DNA of 60,679 nt from Halorubrum coriense DSM 10284 (GCF_000337035.1 NZ_AOJL01000036.1:91834-152512); one strand, 5' to 3'. Counted from the stretch's first letter, positions 1 through 8,906 are shown. Translations and numbers: made by a program. The notes: generated by a model not told the origin, from the sequence alone.

Positions 1-1
1 G

Positions 2-547
2 GTGAAAGACAGCGCGGCGACGGAGAGCGCGGCGGCGACAGACGGCGCGGCCGCGGAGGGAGCGGCGACCGGCCCGGAACCGGAGCCGCAGCCCGCCGCG
101 CCGGTCGCCGAGGTCGATGCGATCGAGGTGTTCAACGCTTGGCTGTTCACCGGGTACCGAAACCGGCGCGCGCGCCGGTTCGCGGCCGAGCACGGCTACC
201 CGGGCGTCGCCGCGAGCGACGCGCACCATCTCCAGTACGTCGGCCGGGCGTTCACCGAACTGGCGATCGAGGGCCGCGAGTCGGCGAGCGAGGTCACCGC
301 GGACGACGTGCTGGCGGCGATCCGCCGCGGCACGACGACCGTCGACGGGCGGCGCGCGCCGATCCGGATGGCGGCGAAACACTACGTCGGCGCGGCCGGG
401 CGCCGGTCGGCGTACTACGCGCGCACCGGCGCGACGAGGGGCGCGAGAGCCACCGTGCGGACCGCGACAGACGGGCTCGTCGCGGCGAAGGTCGCCGCGC
501 TCCAGTCGGTTCACCGAACCCGGCGGTTCCTCTCCTGGTTCGCCTGA
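2..547 (+). CDS. PHP-domain metal-dependent phosphoesterase, C-terminal part (5' truncated by window)
   Basis: This is the C-terminal half of a PHP-superfamily protein (putative metal-dependent phosphohydrolase). The visible signature is the run EVFNAW, then NRRARRFA, then the metal-ligand strand GVAASDAHH followed by VGRAFTEL, which matches the end of a PHP domain. The first ~35 residues are an Ala/Glu/Pro-rich low-complexity stretch that looks like a loop insertion. The true start lies left of the window, so the GTG at position 2 is not trusted as the initiator. The C-terminal ~70 residues are basic and unassigned. The substrate cannot be told from sequence. Confidence 0.75.
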   Translation: MKDSAATESAAATDGAAAEGAATGPEPEPQPAAPVAEVDAIEVFNAWLFTGYRNRRARRFAAEHGYPGVAASDAHHLQYVGRAFTELAIEGRESASEVTADDVLAAIRRGTTTVDGRRAPIRMAAKHYVGAAGRRSAYYARTGATRGARATVRTATDGLVAAKVAALQSVHRTRRFLSWFA

Positions 548-625
548 CGGGGCGGGCCGGTCCGCGGCCGAGCGGCGACCGCCGCGGAGAACGGGGTTTT
601 TGCCCGCGGCCGCGAAGGGTACCAT

Positions 626-1864
626 ATGAGCCACGACAGACGCGAGTCCGGGTTCAAGCGGCGGACCCGGGTCGCGGAGGCGAGGGCGACGCTGCTGGAC
701 GCCGTCGCGCCGCACGACCGCCGGGAGTCGGTCCCGGTCGCGGCGGCTGGCGGCCGCGTCGTCGCCGAACCGATAGACGCCCCCGCGCCCGTGCCGGGGT
801 ACGACCGGGCCGCGATGGACGGGTACGCGGTCCGCGCCAGCGACACCTTCGGGGCCGGCGACCGCTCGCCGGCGGTCCTCGCGGCCAAGGCCGCCGAGGC
901 CGACGCGGTCGCGCCCGGCGAGGCTGCCCGCGTCCACACCGGCAGCGCGGTCCCCGAGGGGGCCGACGCGGTCGTGATGATCGAGCGGGTCGAGACCGTC
1001 GGCGACGAGGTCGAGGTGTTCGACGCGGTCGCGACCGGGGAGAACGTCGGCGAGGCCGGCGAGGACGTCGCCGACGGCCAGCGGCTCTACGAGGCCGGCC
1101 ACGTCCTGCGCCCCTCCGACCTCGGCCTGCTGCGCTCGGTCGGCCTCGACGGCGTCCCGGTCCGCGAGCCGCCCGAGGTCGCCGTGATCCCGACCGGCGA
1201 GGAGCTGGTCGAGTCCGACCCGGGACCGGGCGAGGTGATCGAGACGAACGGGCTCACCGTCTCCCGGCTCGTCGAGCGGTGGGGCGGCGAGGCGCGCTAC
1301 CGCGACGTCGTCACCGACGACCCCGAGGCGCTGCGCGAGGCCGTCGCGGCCGACCTCGACGCCGACGTGGTCGTCACCACCGGCGGCTCCTCGGTCGGCG
1401 AGCGGGACCTGCTCCCCGAGGTCGTCGACGACCTCGGCGAGGTGCTGGTCCACGGCGTCGCGCTGAAACCCGGCCACCCGGTGTGTCTCGGCCAAGCCGA
1501 GGGGACGCCGATCGTCTCGCTCCCGGGCTACCCGGTCGCGTGTATCGTCAACGCGGCGCAGTTCCTCCGCCCCGCGATGAAGCGGGCGGGCGGGACCAAC
1601 GCCGAGCCGTTTCCGACGCGGCGCGCGACGCTCGACCGGAAGGTGGCGAGCGAGCCCGGGGTGCGGACGTTCGCGCGGGTGTCGGTGTCCGACGGGGACG
1701 GGGGAGACGACGCGCTCCCGACCGCGACGCCGACGCGAGCGAGCGGCTCCGGCATCCTCTCCAGCGTCGCGCTCGCGGACGGCTGGGTCGTCGTCCCCGA
1801 GCCGCGGGAGGGGATCGACGCCGGCGAGGCCGTCGACGTGGAGCTCTGGGAGGTGACGCCGTGA
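626..1864 (+). CDS. moeA: Molybdopterin molybdenumtransferase MoeA (first copy)
   Basis: This 412-aa protein has the normal MoeA length and inserts molybdate into adenylylated molybdopterin during Moco synthesis in the cytoplasm. Visible signatures are the N-terminal PGYDRAAMDGYAVRA block, HTGSAVPEGADAVVMIE, the MPT-binding-fold core with IPTGEEL and TTGGSSVGERD, and the SLPGYPVAC loop before the C-terminal beta domain. The ATG at 626 is preceded by a GC-rich spacer after the PHP gene. The stop overlaps the GTG of the next moeA (GTGA), so the two are translationally coupled. Tandem moeA paralogues are common in archaea and may serve Mo and W cofactors separately, which is inference. Confidence 0.93.
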   Translation: MSHDRRESGFKRRTRVAEARATLLDAVAPHDRRESVPVAAAGGRVVAEPIDAPAPVPGYDRAAMDGYAVRASDTFGAGDRSPAVLAAKAAEADAVAPGEAARVHTGSAVPEGADAVVMIERVETVGDEVEVFDAVATGENVGEAGEDVADGQRLYEAGHVLRPSDLGLLRSVGLDGVPVREPPEVAVIPTGEELVESDPGPGEVIETNGLTVSRLVERWGGEARYRDVVTDDPEALREAVAADLDADVVVTTGGSSVGERDLLPEVVDDLGEVLVHGVALKPGHPVCLGQAEGTPIVSLPGYPVACIVNAAQFLRPAMKRAGGTNAEPFPTRRATLDRKVASEPGVRTFARVSVSDGDGGDDALPTATPTRASGSGILSSVALADGWVVVPEPREGIDAGEAVDVELWEVTP

Positions 1865-3873
1865 GCGACCGCAAGGAGTTCCGCGACCTCGCCGAGCCGG
1901 CGGCCGCCCGCGAGGCCGTCGACTCGCTCGACCTCTCGCCGGCCCCGGAGACGGTCTCGCTGGCGGACGCCCGCGGCCGAGTGCTCGCCGAGCGCGTCGA
2001 CGCCGCCGTCGACGTCCCGGGGTTCGACCGCGCCTCGATGGACGGGTACGCGGTCCGCGCGCGGGACACCTTCGGCGCCGACGAGGCCGACCCGGCCGAA
2101 CTCGACCTCGTCGGCGCGGTCCACGCCGGGGCGGCCCCCGACGTGACGGTCGAACCGGGCGCGTGCGCGGAGATATCCACGGGCGCGGTGATGCCGGACG
2201 GCGCGGACGCGGTCGTGATGGTCGAGCGGACGGACGAACTGGGCGACGACGGCAACGCGGACGGCGACGGCGGCGACGCCGCCCCCTCGCGGATCGCGGT
2301 GCGGACCTCGGTCGCGCCGGGCGACCACGTGATGACCGCGGGGACCGACATCGCGGCCGGCGCGCGCGCGCTCGGGCCGGGAACGCGGTTGACGCCCCGC
2401 GAGATCGGTCTGTTGTCGGCGCTCGGCGTCGACGAGGTCCCGGTCGAGGGGCGGCCGCGGGTCGGGATCGTCTCGACCGGCGACGAGCTCGTCCGGCCGG
2501 GCGAGGCGCTCGACCCCGGCCGCGGCGAGATCTACGACGTGAACTCGACGACGATCGCCGCCGGCGTCGAGGAGGCGGGCGGCGAGCCCGTCCTCTACCC
2601 GCACGCCGGCGACGACTACGACGAGATGGAGCGGCTGCTGCGCCGGGCGGCCGACGAGTGCGACCTCGTGCTCTCCTCGGGGTCGACCTCGGCGAGCGCG
2701 GTCGACGTCATCTACCGCGTGATCGAGGCGCGCGGCGACCTGCTCCTTCACGGCGTCGCGGTCAAGCCCGGGAAGCCGATGCTGATCGGGCGGCTCGACC
2801 GCTCCGCGGACGGCGAGGCCGCCGGGAGCGACGCCCCGGCCGGCGAGTCGGCGTACATCGGCCTCCCCGGCTACCCGGTGTCGGCGCTCACGATCTTCCG
2901 GACCTTCGTCGCGCCCGCGATCCGCGAGGCCGCCGGCCAGCCCGAGCCCGCGACGGCGACCGTCGAGGGGCGGATGGGCGTGAGCGAGCGGTACTCGGAG
3001 GGCCGCTTGCGGCTGATGCCCGTCGGCCTGCTCGACCTGGACGGCGACGACCCGCCGCTCGTCTATCCGGTCGACAAGGGCTCGGGCGCGACGACGAGCC
3101 TCGTCGAGGCGGACGGCGTGGTCGCGGTCGACCCGGACACGGAGTACCTCGACGCCGGGGAGGCGGTGTCGGTCGACCTGTTCTCGCCGGACGTGCGCCC
3201 GCCGACCCTCCTCGGCGTCGGCGAGGACGACCCCGCGCTCAACCGCCTGCTCGACCGCCTCGCGAACCCGCGGTACCTCGCCGTCGGCTCGCGCGAGGGG
3301 CTCCGCCGCCTGCGCGACGGCGTCCCCGACGTGGCGGTGACCGCGGGTCCGACCGACCGCGACGTCGACGCCGAGGTGCTCGGCGGCTGGACCCGCGAGT
3401 GGGGGCTCGTCGTTCCCGCCGGGAACCCCGACGAGGTGACCGGGGTCGCGGACCTCGTCGACCGCGACCTCCGGTTCCGGAACCGCCCGACCGTCTCCGG
3501 ACTTCGGCGGAGCCTCGACGCGTCGCTCGACGACCTCGCGGACGAGCGCGACGCCGACCGCCGCGGACTCGCCGAGCGGATCGACGGCTACGAGCGCACC
3601 GCGAAGGCGTTCGAGAGCCCGGTCCGCGCGGTCGTCGCCGGCGACGCGGACGCCGGGCTCGGCCTCCGCGAGACGGCGGAGCGACTGGGCTGTGCGTTCG
3701 TCCCGCTGGGCGAGCAGTCGGTCGTCGTCCGCGCCGCCGCCGACCGCGTCGACCGCGGCCCGGTCGCGGCGCTCGCGGCGGAACTCGGGAACGGCGACGA
3801 CGGTCGCGTCGGCGTCGACGCGATCCTGACCGACCTGCCGGGCTACTCGCGGAACAGTCGGAACGACCCCTGA
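1861..3873 (+). CDS. moeA: MoeA fused to a periplasmic-binding-protein-like (LysR substrate/COG1910) domain
   Basis: This is a 670-aa two-domain protein. Residues ~1-410 are a complete MoeA (PGFDRASMDGYAVRA, STGAVMPDGADAVVMVE, VSTGDELVRPGE, GLPGYPVSALTIF). Residues ~430-665 form a PBP-II-like domain with the pattern ALNRLLDRLANPRYLAVGSREGLRRL and RNRPTVSGLRR, as in archaeal MoeA-PBP fusions. The PBP part probably senses an oxyanion or a cofactor intermediate; this is inferred from the family only. The GTG start at 1861 was chosen because it gives the 4-bp GTGA overlap with the upstream moeA and starts just before the conserved fold. Its 3' end overlaps the convergent thioesterase gene by 31 bp. 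Confidence 0.9.
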   Translation: MSDRKEFRDLAEPAAAREAVDSLDLSPAPETVSLADARGRVLAERVDAAVDVPGFDRASMDGYAVRARDTFGADEADPAELDLVGAVHAGAAPDVTVEPGACAEISTGAVMPDGADAVVMVERTDELGDDGNADGDGGDAAPSRIAVRTSVAPGDHVMTAGTDIAAGARALGPGTRLTPREIGLLSALGVDEVPVEGRPRVGIVSTGDELVRPGEALDPGRGEIYDVNSTTIAAGVEEAGGEPVLYPHAGDDYDEMERLLRRAADECDLVLSSGSTSASAVDVIYRVIEARGDLLLHGVAVKPGKPMLIGRLDRSADGEAAGSDAPAGESAYIGLPGYPVSALTIFRTFVAPAIREAAGQPEPATATVEGRMGVSERYSEGRLRLMPVGLLDLDGDDPPLVYPVDKGSGATTSLVEADGVVAVDPDTEYLDAGEAVSVDLFSPDVRPPTLLGVGEDDPALNRLLDRLANPRYLAVGSREGLRRLRDGVPDVAVTAGPTDRDVDAEVLGGWTREWGLVVPAGNPDEVTGVADLVDRDLRFRNRPTVSGLRRSLDASLDDLADERDADRRGLAERIDGYERTAKAFESPVRAVVAGDADAGLGLRETAERLGCAFVPLGEQSVVVRAAADRVDRGPVAALAAELGNGDDGRVGVDAILTDLPGYSRNSRNDP

Positions 3874-4304
3874 CCGACGACGACCTCGCCGCGGTCCCCG
3901 TTGGCCCCGCTCGTGACGGTCATCTCGCTGACGCCGATGGAGCCGCCGGCCCGGACGACTTCGGCCTCCGCCCGGAGGTCGCCGGTGGCGGGCCGGAGGT
4001 AGTTCACGTTGAGGTTCACGGTCGCGACCCCACCGTCGAGGGGGTCCTCGAACGCCGTTCGCTGCGCGACGCCGCCGGCGGTGTCGATCAGCGTCGCCGC
4101 GACGCCGCCGTGGATCGTCCGGCCGTCGGTGTTCGTGAGCTTCTCGTCGAAGGGGATCGAGAGCACTACCCGCCCTCGCTCGACCGTCTCGACCGACGTG
4201 TTCAGCCACGAGAGGTAGCCGTGTTCGTCCTCCAGTTTCCGCTCGACGAACCGCGTCGCCGCGTCGGGCAGCGGGTCCATCGCCGCGATCTCCGTCTGAT
4301 CCAT
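3843..4304 (-). CDS. PaaI/hotdog-fold thioesterase
   Basis: This 153-aa protein has the size of single-domain hotdog thioesterases, which hydrolyse acyl-CoA or similar thioesters in the cytoplasm. The hallmark is TDGRTIHGGVAATLIDTAGGVA, where the HGG loop and following Asp sit at the catalytic position of PaaI-type enzymes, followed by TVNLNVNYLRPATGDLRAEAEVVR. The ATG at 4304 gives MDQTEIAAMDP; an internal ATG 8 codons later is also possible. It is convergent with the moeA-PBP gene and overlaps it by 31 bp. The substrate is unknown. Confidence 0.85.
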   Translation of the reverse strand: MDQTEIAAMDPLPDAATRFVERKLEDEHGYLSWLNTSVETVERGRVVLSIPFDEKLTNTDGRTIHGGVAATLIDTAGGVAQRTAFEDPLDGGVATVNLNVNYLRPATGDLRAEAEVVRAGGSIGVSEMTVTSGANGDRGEVVVGQGSFRLFRE

Positions 4305-4378
4305 GTCCCGCCGGTCGTCCCGGGACGGCTTGTAGCCCCCGGAAACGCGAGACAACCGGCGATCGATTGACCGACGGC

Positions 4379-5353
4379 TCACCCGACGCCGAGCCGGATC
4401 GGGTCGTCGCTGGGGACGACCTCGACCGTCACCGACTCGCCGACCGAGAACTCGCGGTCCGGACAGACTAGCTTGACGCCGAACCGGTCGCCCCGCGCCG
4501 CGAACAGGGACAGCCCCACGACGCGCTCGCCGTTCGCGAGGACGTCGACCGGGTCCCACTCGATCCGCGGCGCGCCGACCGCCGCCTCCGAGCCGTGTTC
4601 GGTCGCGGTCCCGACGGGAGTGCCGAAGAGCGAGACGGCGTCGCCCGGTTCGAGCGCGGCGGGCTCGGATCCGCCCGTCGCGGGCGTCTCGGAGCCGATT
4701 TCGAACGCGCCACCACCCGCGTAGTGCGTCGCCCCGCCGTCGAGCGGGACCCCGCCGTCGCTCGCGAGCGCGGCGAACGACCGCTCGCCGTCGCCGCGTC
4801 GCGGGGCGCCGAGGACGACGTGGGTCGGGCCGCGCTCGACGACGGCTCCCGTCCCGTCCCACGCGACGGGCTCGACGGGGGCGTCGACGGCGACGGGGAG
4901 CGACCCGCTGGCCCGGAACGGGTTCGCGTCCGGCGGCCGGAAGCCGAGGTGGACGTGGTCGTCGACCCACTGGCCGAAGAAGCCGGACCGCGTCGTCGGG
5001 CCGAGCGCGTCGCCGACGGCGACCCGGTCGCCGGGCGACACCTCGGGGATCACGTGGAGGATCCGCGCGACGGTCCCGGTGGGAACGCCGGCGCGAGCGC
5101 ACCACTTGTCCGCGAGGTCGACGACGATCAGGTGGTCCTCGGCGGCCGCGTACGGACGGTCCGGGCAGCCGACGGTCCTGACCGCGCGGACGACGCCCGC
5201 GACCGGGGAGCGCCCGACGCCGTCGCCCGGGTAGAGGTCGACCGCGCGCCCGCGGCGGTGGGCGGGGTACGGCGAGTTGAACCGGGAGAACTTCTCGTAC
5301 CACTCGACGACGGCCGCGGGGAGCGCGACGGTCGCCTCGGGCGGGTCGGTCAC
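4379..5353 (-). CDS. M23/LytM-like domain protein
   Basis: This is a 324-aa acidic protein. Residues ~30-150 resemble an M23 (LytM) fold: HRRGRAVDLY supplies the H...D pair and DDHVHLGF supplies the HxH of the zinc site, with biotinyl-lipoyl-like turns (GDRVAVGDALGP) in between. No signal peptide is visible, so it may act in the cytoplasm or not be a peptidase at all. The remaining C-terminal half (~150-324) is all-beta and unassigned. The GTG start at 5353 overlaps the stop of the upstream sensor kinase as GTGA, so the two are probably co-translated. Haloarchaea lack peptidoglycan, so the usual M23 substrate does not apply. Confidence 0.7.
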   Translation of the reverse strand: MTDPPEATVALPAAVVEWYEKFSRFNSPYPAHRRGRAVDLYPGDGVGRSPVAGVVRAVRTVGCPDRPYAAAEDHLIVVDLADKWCARAGVPTGTVARILHVIPEVSPGDRVAVGDALGPTTRSGFFGQWVDDHVHLGFRPPDANPFRASGSLPVAVDAPVEPVAWDGTGAVVERGPTHVVLGAPRRGDGERSFAALASDGGVPLDGGATHYAGGGAFEIGSETPATGGSEPAALEPGDAVSLFGTPVGTATEHGSEAAVGAPRIEWDPVDVLANGERVVGLSLFAARGDRFGVKLVCPDREFSVGESVTVEVVPSDDPIRLGVG

Positions 5354-7026
5354 GGATCGGCGACCTCCATCCCGCCGACCACGAACCGCGCGCCGCCGGC
5401 GTCGGACTCGTCCACCGAGAGCGTCCACCCGTGGGCCTCGACGATGTCGCCGACGATCGCCAGCCCCAGCCCGGTGCCGCCGCCGAGCGACACGCCGCGC
5501 TCGGTGACGCGCTCGCGCTCCGCCGCCGGGATGCCCGGGCCGTCGTCGCCCACGGCGACCGCGACGCGGTCGCCCTCGACGGCGACGGAGACGGCGACGC
5601 TCACGTCCTCCCCACCGTGTTCGATCGCGTTGCGGAACAGGTTCGAGAGCAGCTGTTCGAGCCGGTCGCCGTCGGCCAACGCGGTCGCGTCGCCCTCGAC
5701 GGTCAGCGTCGCGTCCCCGGTCTCCAGCCGCGACCAGACGCGCCTGACCGTCCCGTCAAGCGAGACGCGGTCGAGGTCGTCGACCGTCTCGCCCGCCGTC
5801 GCCAGCGCGAGCAGCCCCTCGATCATGTCGTCCATCCGCTCGTGGGCGTTCGCCGCACGGTCCAGCGCGCCGTCCGGGTCGTCGCCGCGCTGGCGGGCCA
5901 GCTCGACGGCCGCGGACGCGGCGGCGAGGGGGTTCCGCAGGTCGTGGGAGACGACGCCCGCGAACTCCTCTAAGCGCTCGTTCTGACGCTCGAGCTCGGC
6001 CTCGCGACGTTCGAGCGCCGCCTGTCGCCGCTCCCGCGCGGTCACGTCGCGGAGGAGGAAGACGTGCCCGCGGTCGGTCCCGCGCGGGTCGGTTATCGGG
6101 TTCTCTTGGATGTCGAACTGGCGGTCGCCGATGGCGATCGGGTGTTCGACGCCGACCTCCAGCCGCGGGAACACCGCCGACAGCGACGAGCCGACCGCGT
6201 CGGGCGGGAGGACCGCCTCGGCGGCCGGGTTGAGGTCGCGGATCCGGCCGTCGGAGCCGGAGACGATCACGGGGTCTTGCATCACCTCGACGGCGGTGTC
6301 GCGCGCGACGACCGCGGCGTCGAGCGTGCCGAGCCAGAAGACGGTGCCGTAGAGGAACACGCCGTGGATCACGAACGCCGTGGGGAGCCACGAGAGGTGC
6401 GCGTAGCTCCCGGTGTCGACGAACGTCGCGACGCCCGCCAGGAACGGGAACAGCGTCCCGAGCAACACGACGAACGTCTGGAGGCGGTAGCGGTTCCCGG
6501 TCCGCTCGTAGAGGTCGACGACGAGGAGCGCGCCGGCGACGCACAGCGCGAACGCGAGGAGGACGTACGCCCCCCCGACGGGGCCCAGCCCGTAGCCGAG
6601 CAGCGTGAACGGCCCGTCGACGACGGGGGTCACGGGTCCCCGGGCCAGCCCGTGGGTCTCGCTCGACCACGCGAGGAGGACCCAGACGAAGGCCGGCGTC
6701 GCGAGCGCGACGATCCGGTTCTCCGTCCGCCAGCGGTCGTGGCCCGTGAACGCCAGCGCGAACAGGATCCAGAGGACGGGGAGCGCGCCGACCAGCGGCG
6801 TCGCCAGGTTGAGCGCGACCCGCATCGCGACCTCGCCGGGCGCGCCGATGCGGAGGGCGTACAGGAGGGAGATGCCCCCGCCGCAGAGCAGGTAGAGCGC
6901 GACCTCGAGCCCGCCCGGCTGGTCGCGCTCCCGCCACGCGACCCGGCCGAGCCAGAGCCCGATGACCCCGGCCAGCAGGCAGGCGGTCAGGTACGCTTGG
7001 ACCGGCAGCGCGCCGAGATCGCTCAT
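5350..7026 (-). CDS. 7TM-PAS sensor histidine kinase
   Basis: This is a 558-aa membrane sensor kinase. Residues ~1-215 contain about seven hydrophobic segments, fitting the HisK N-terminal 7TM region. A PAS domain follows (~220-330, with DPVIVSGSDGRIRDLNPAAEAVL), then a short coiled coil of ERREAELERQNERLEEF. The HisKA H-box is VVSHDLRNP with His near 361. The HATPase has N-box LLSNLFRNAIEH and G-boxes GDDGPGIP and GGGTGLGLAIV. The start was set at the ATG at 7026, which begins directly before the first membrane segment; ORF sequence upstream of it is antisense shadow. It is coupled to the M23-like gene downstream. No cognate response regulator is adjacent, as is common for haloarchaeal kinases. 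Confidence 0.9.
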   Translation of the reverse strand: MSDLGALPVQAYLTACLLAGVIGLWLGRVAWRERDQPGGLEVALYLLCGGGISLLYALRIGAPGEVAMRVALNLATPLVGALPVLWILFALAFTGHDRWRTENRIVALATPAFVWVLLAWSSETHGLARGPVTPVVDGPFTLLGYGLGPVGGAYVLLAFALCVAGALLVVDLYERTGNRYRLQTFVVLLGTLFPFLAGVATFVDTGSYAHLSWLPTAFVIHGVFLYGTVFWLGTLDAAVVARDTAVEVMQDPVIVSGSDGRIRDLNPAAEAVLPPDAVGSSLSAVFPRLEVGVEHPIAIGDRQFDIQENPITDPRGTDRGHVFLLRDVTARERRQAALERREAELERQNERLEEFAGVVSHDLRNPLAAASAAVELARQRGDDPDGALDRAANAHERMDDMIEGLLALATAGETVDDLDRVSLDGTVRRVWSRLETGDATLTVEGDATALADGDRLEQLLSNLFRNAIEHGGEDVSVAVSVAVEGDRVAVAVGDDGPGIPAAERERVTERGVSLGGGTGLGLAIVGDIVEAHGWTLSVDESDAGGARFVVGGMEVADP

Positions 7027-7161
7027 CGATACCTGTACCACTTCCACGGCCGACAAAACAGTTGTGTCACGCGGTCGCGGTCCGTCGTCCCGGCTCGGTG
7101 CGCCCGGCGCTCGGACGGGCTCGACGCAACTGGCTAGTGCGTCCCCGTCGTCCGTCCGAAC

Positions 7162-7872
7162 ATGCGCGTGTACCGGGGGGAGTTCGAGACGCCCGCGGCG
7201 GACCGGGAGCCCGTCGCGGAGCTGTTGGCGGCCGCGGCCGACGGCGTGCCCAGCGTGCGCGTCACCGCGCCGCCGCGACAGGTCGCGTTCGGGCGTCGAG
7301 ACGCCCGCGAGGCGGGGTTCGACCGCGCGAAGCGAGCGGCGCGCGACGCCGGCTTTCCCCCGATCGAGCGCGACGTCGGCGGGCGCGCGGTCGCGTACAC
7401 CGGCGCGACGCTGTCGTTCGGCGTCGCGGTGCCGACGGGCGAGGGCCGCGGGTCGATCGACTCCCGGTACGAGACCGCGGTCGAGACGCTCCGCGACGCG
7501 CTCCGCGGCCTCGGTGCCGACGTGGCGCGCGGGGAGCCGGCGGCGGCGTTCTGCCCGGGCGACCACTCCCTGCGGGTCGCCGGCGGCGGAAAGGTCGCCG
7601 GGCTCGCACAGCGCGTCCGGGCCGACGCGGCGCTGGTCGCGGGCGTCGTCGTCGTCTCGTCCGCGGACGCGGCCGCGGTCGCGACCGTCACCGAGCCGGT
7701 GTACGACGCGCTCGGACTCCCGTTCGACCCGGACTCGGTCGGGAGCGTCGCCGACGCCGGCGGTCCGGACGATCCCGACGCCGTCGCCCGCGCGGTCGAG
7801 ACCGCGTTCGTCGAGGGGTCGTGGGGGGACGGTGAACGCCGCGTCGTCCGCGTCGACGGGGCAGCCGACTGA
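7162..7872 (+). CDS. Biotin/lipoate protein ligase A/B family (LplA-like)
   Basis: This 236-aa protein belongs to the LplA/BPL fold, whose members attach lipoate, octanoate or biotin to carrier lysines. The conserved blocks are RQVAFGRRD, RDVGGRAVAYTGATLSFGVAV (equivalent of the RxxGGGxV loop) and VAGGGKVAGLAQRVRADAALVAGVVVVS, which carries the expected adenylate-binding lysine. It is shorter than bacterial LplA because the C-terminal accessory domain is missing. Several haloarchaeal members of this kind exist, and the true acyl substrate is not evident. It is divergent from the 7TM kinase gene and upstream of eS6. Confidence 0.8.
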   Translation: MRVYRGEFETPAADREPVAELLAAAADGVPSVRVTAPPRQVAFGRRDAREAGFDRAKRAARDAGFPPIERDVGGRAVAYTGATLSFGVAVPTGEGRGSIDSRYETAVETLRDALRGLGADVARGEPAAAFCPGDHSLRVAGGGKVAGLAQRVRADAALVAGVVVVSSADAAAVATVTEPVYDALGLPFDPDSVGSVADAGGPDDPDAVARAVETAFVEGSWGDGERRVVRVDGAAD

Positions 7873-7909
7873 GCGCGCCGCGCCGCACGGTTCCGACGTT
7901 TCGACGTGC

Positions 7910-7917
7910 TTTTTATG
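7910..7917 (+). promoter_or_regulatory. TATA-like box for eS6 gene
   Basis: TTTTTATG is centred about 25 nt upstream of the eS6 ATG in an otherwise GC-rich gap. This is the spacing expected for a leaderless haloarchaeal transcript. Confidence 0.55.
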
Positions 7918-7938
7918 CGCGGGGGTCTGCGTTCGGGC

Positions 7939-8337
7939 ATGGCCGAATTCAAAGTCGTCGTCGCCGACCCCGAGACCGGCGAGACGTTCCAGCGAGAGGT
8001 CGACGGACAGGACGCCAACCGATTCCTCGGTCGCGAACTCGGCGACGAGATCGGCGGCGACGCCGTCGGACTGCCCGAGCACACCATCGAACTCACCGGC
8101 GGCTCCGACGAGACCGGCCGCCCGATGCGCGAGGACGTCTCGGGTACCCGCCTGAAGGAGCTCCTCCTGGAGGGCGGCGTCGGCTTCGAGCCGTCCCGCG
8201 AGGGCGAGCGTAAGCGGATCACCGTCCGCGGTCGCGAGATCGACGACGACATCGCGCAGATCAACGCGAGCGTCGTCGACGGCGACGGCGACGTGGCGGC
8301 CGCGCTCGGCGAGGACGACGCCGAAGCCGACGAGTAA
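7939..8337 (+). CDS. rps6e: 30S ribosomal protein eS6
   Basis: This 132-aa protein is a typical archaeal eS6 of the small ribosomal subunit. The N-terminus MAEFKVVVADPETGETFQREVDGQDANRFLGRELGDEI and the block VSGTRLKELLLEGGVGFEP with GERKRITVRGREI are strongly characteristic. The ATG at 7939 sits about 25 nt after a TATA-like element, supporting a leaderless mRNA. The C-terminus is the acidic tail usual in halophiles. It is followed after 10 nt by a small unknown gene on the same strand. Confidence 0.95.
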   Translation: MAEFKVVVADPETGETFQREVDGQDANRFLGRELGDEIGGDAVGLPEHTIELTGGSDETGRPMREDVSGTRLKELLLEGGVGFEPSREGERKRITVRGREIDDDIAQINASVVDGDGDVAAALGEDDAEADE

Positions 8338-8347
8338 CGACGCCCGG

Positions 8348-8815
8348 ATGCCTCGCGTTCCCTCCGACGGCGAGGACGTTTGCTCCGTTCGCGTCTCGCT
8401 CGCCCGCAGCGGCGGCACTCGCCGCCCGTGCGTCAGGCTCCCCGACGACGACGCGCTTGACGGCCGGATCGAGTCCGGCTCCTGCGACGCGCTCGGCGTG
8501 AGCGCGGGCGACGTCGTCCGCGTCGCGTTCGACCGCGAGGAGTACCACGCCCGGGTCGCGGCCGACTCGCGGGGACGGCTCCTCCGGGCCGCGTTCGACA
8601 ACCGGCGCCTCGCGCGCGAGACCGGCGAGGGGACGAACCGCCTGACCGAGTGGCTCGACGCGAACGGTCGGGGTCCCGGCGACAGCGTCGTCCTCGACGT
8701 GGTGGTGCCGGGCGATCTGTACGGGCTCCGGGTCCCGGGCGAGCGGACCGTCTACGACGCGAACCGCGGCCCGCGCTCGTCGCTCGCGGACATCGCTCGC
8801 GACGTGGACGGGTAG
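8348..8815 (+). CDS. Conserved haloarchaeal protein, unknown function (possibly DUF7112)
   Basis: This is a 155-aa soluble acidic protein that I do not recognise with certainty; the pattern recalls a haloarchaeal DUF (DUF7112 from memory). The middle contains SAGDVVRVAFDREEYHARV and RETGEGTNRLTEWLDANGRGPGDSVVLDVVVPGDLYGLRVPGER, which reads as two small beta-barrel, AbrB- or VAT-N-like segments. It starts 10 nt after the eS6 stop and may share its transcript. No catalytic motif is visible. Confidence 0.7.
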   Translation: MPRVPSDGEDVCSVRVSLARSGGTRRPCVRLPDDDALDGRIESGSCDALGVSAGDVVRVAFDREEYHARVAADSRGRLLRAAFDNRRLARETGEGTNRLTEWLDANGRGPGDSVVLDVVVPGDLYGLRVPGERTVYDANRGPRSSLADIARDVDG

Positions 8816-8900
8816 CGCGCGTCCGCCTCCGGCCGCGTAGCGCGCCCCGGACGTCGGCCCCCGCCCTCCGGCGCAGCGACGCGGCGGCAGGTCGGATCGC

Positions 8901-8906
8901 TTATTC
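8901..8906 (+). promoter_or_regulatory. TATA-like box for ahbAB gene
   Basis: TTATTC lies 24-29 nt before the ATG at 8930, the spacing for a leaderless transcript of the siroheme/heme operon. Confidence 0.45.

Noticed and set aside
139-1860. 5' extension of the moeA-PBP frame through the first moeA gene
   Set aside because: The extension is an Arg-rich shadow. The GTG at 1861 overlaps the upstream stop and begins directly before the MoeA fold.
1528-4209. Long open frame antisense to both moeA genes
   Set aside because: Arg/Pro/Asp-rich composition typical of the opposite strand of GC-rich coding DNA, with no recognisable motif. The sense frames are clear MoeA.
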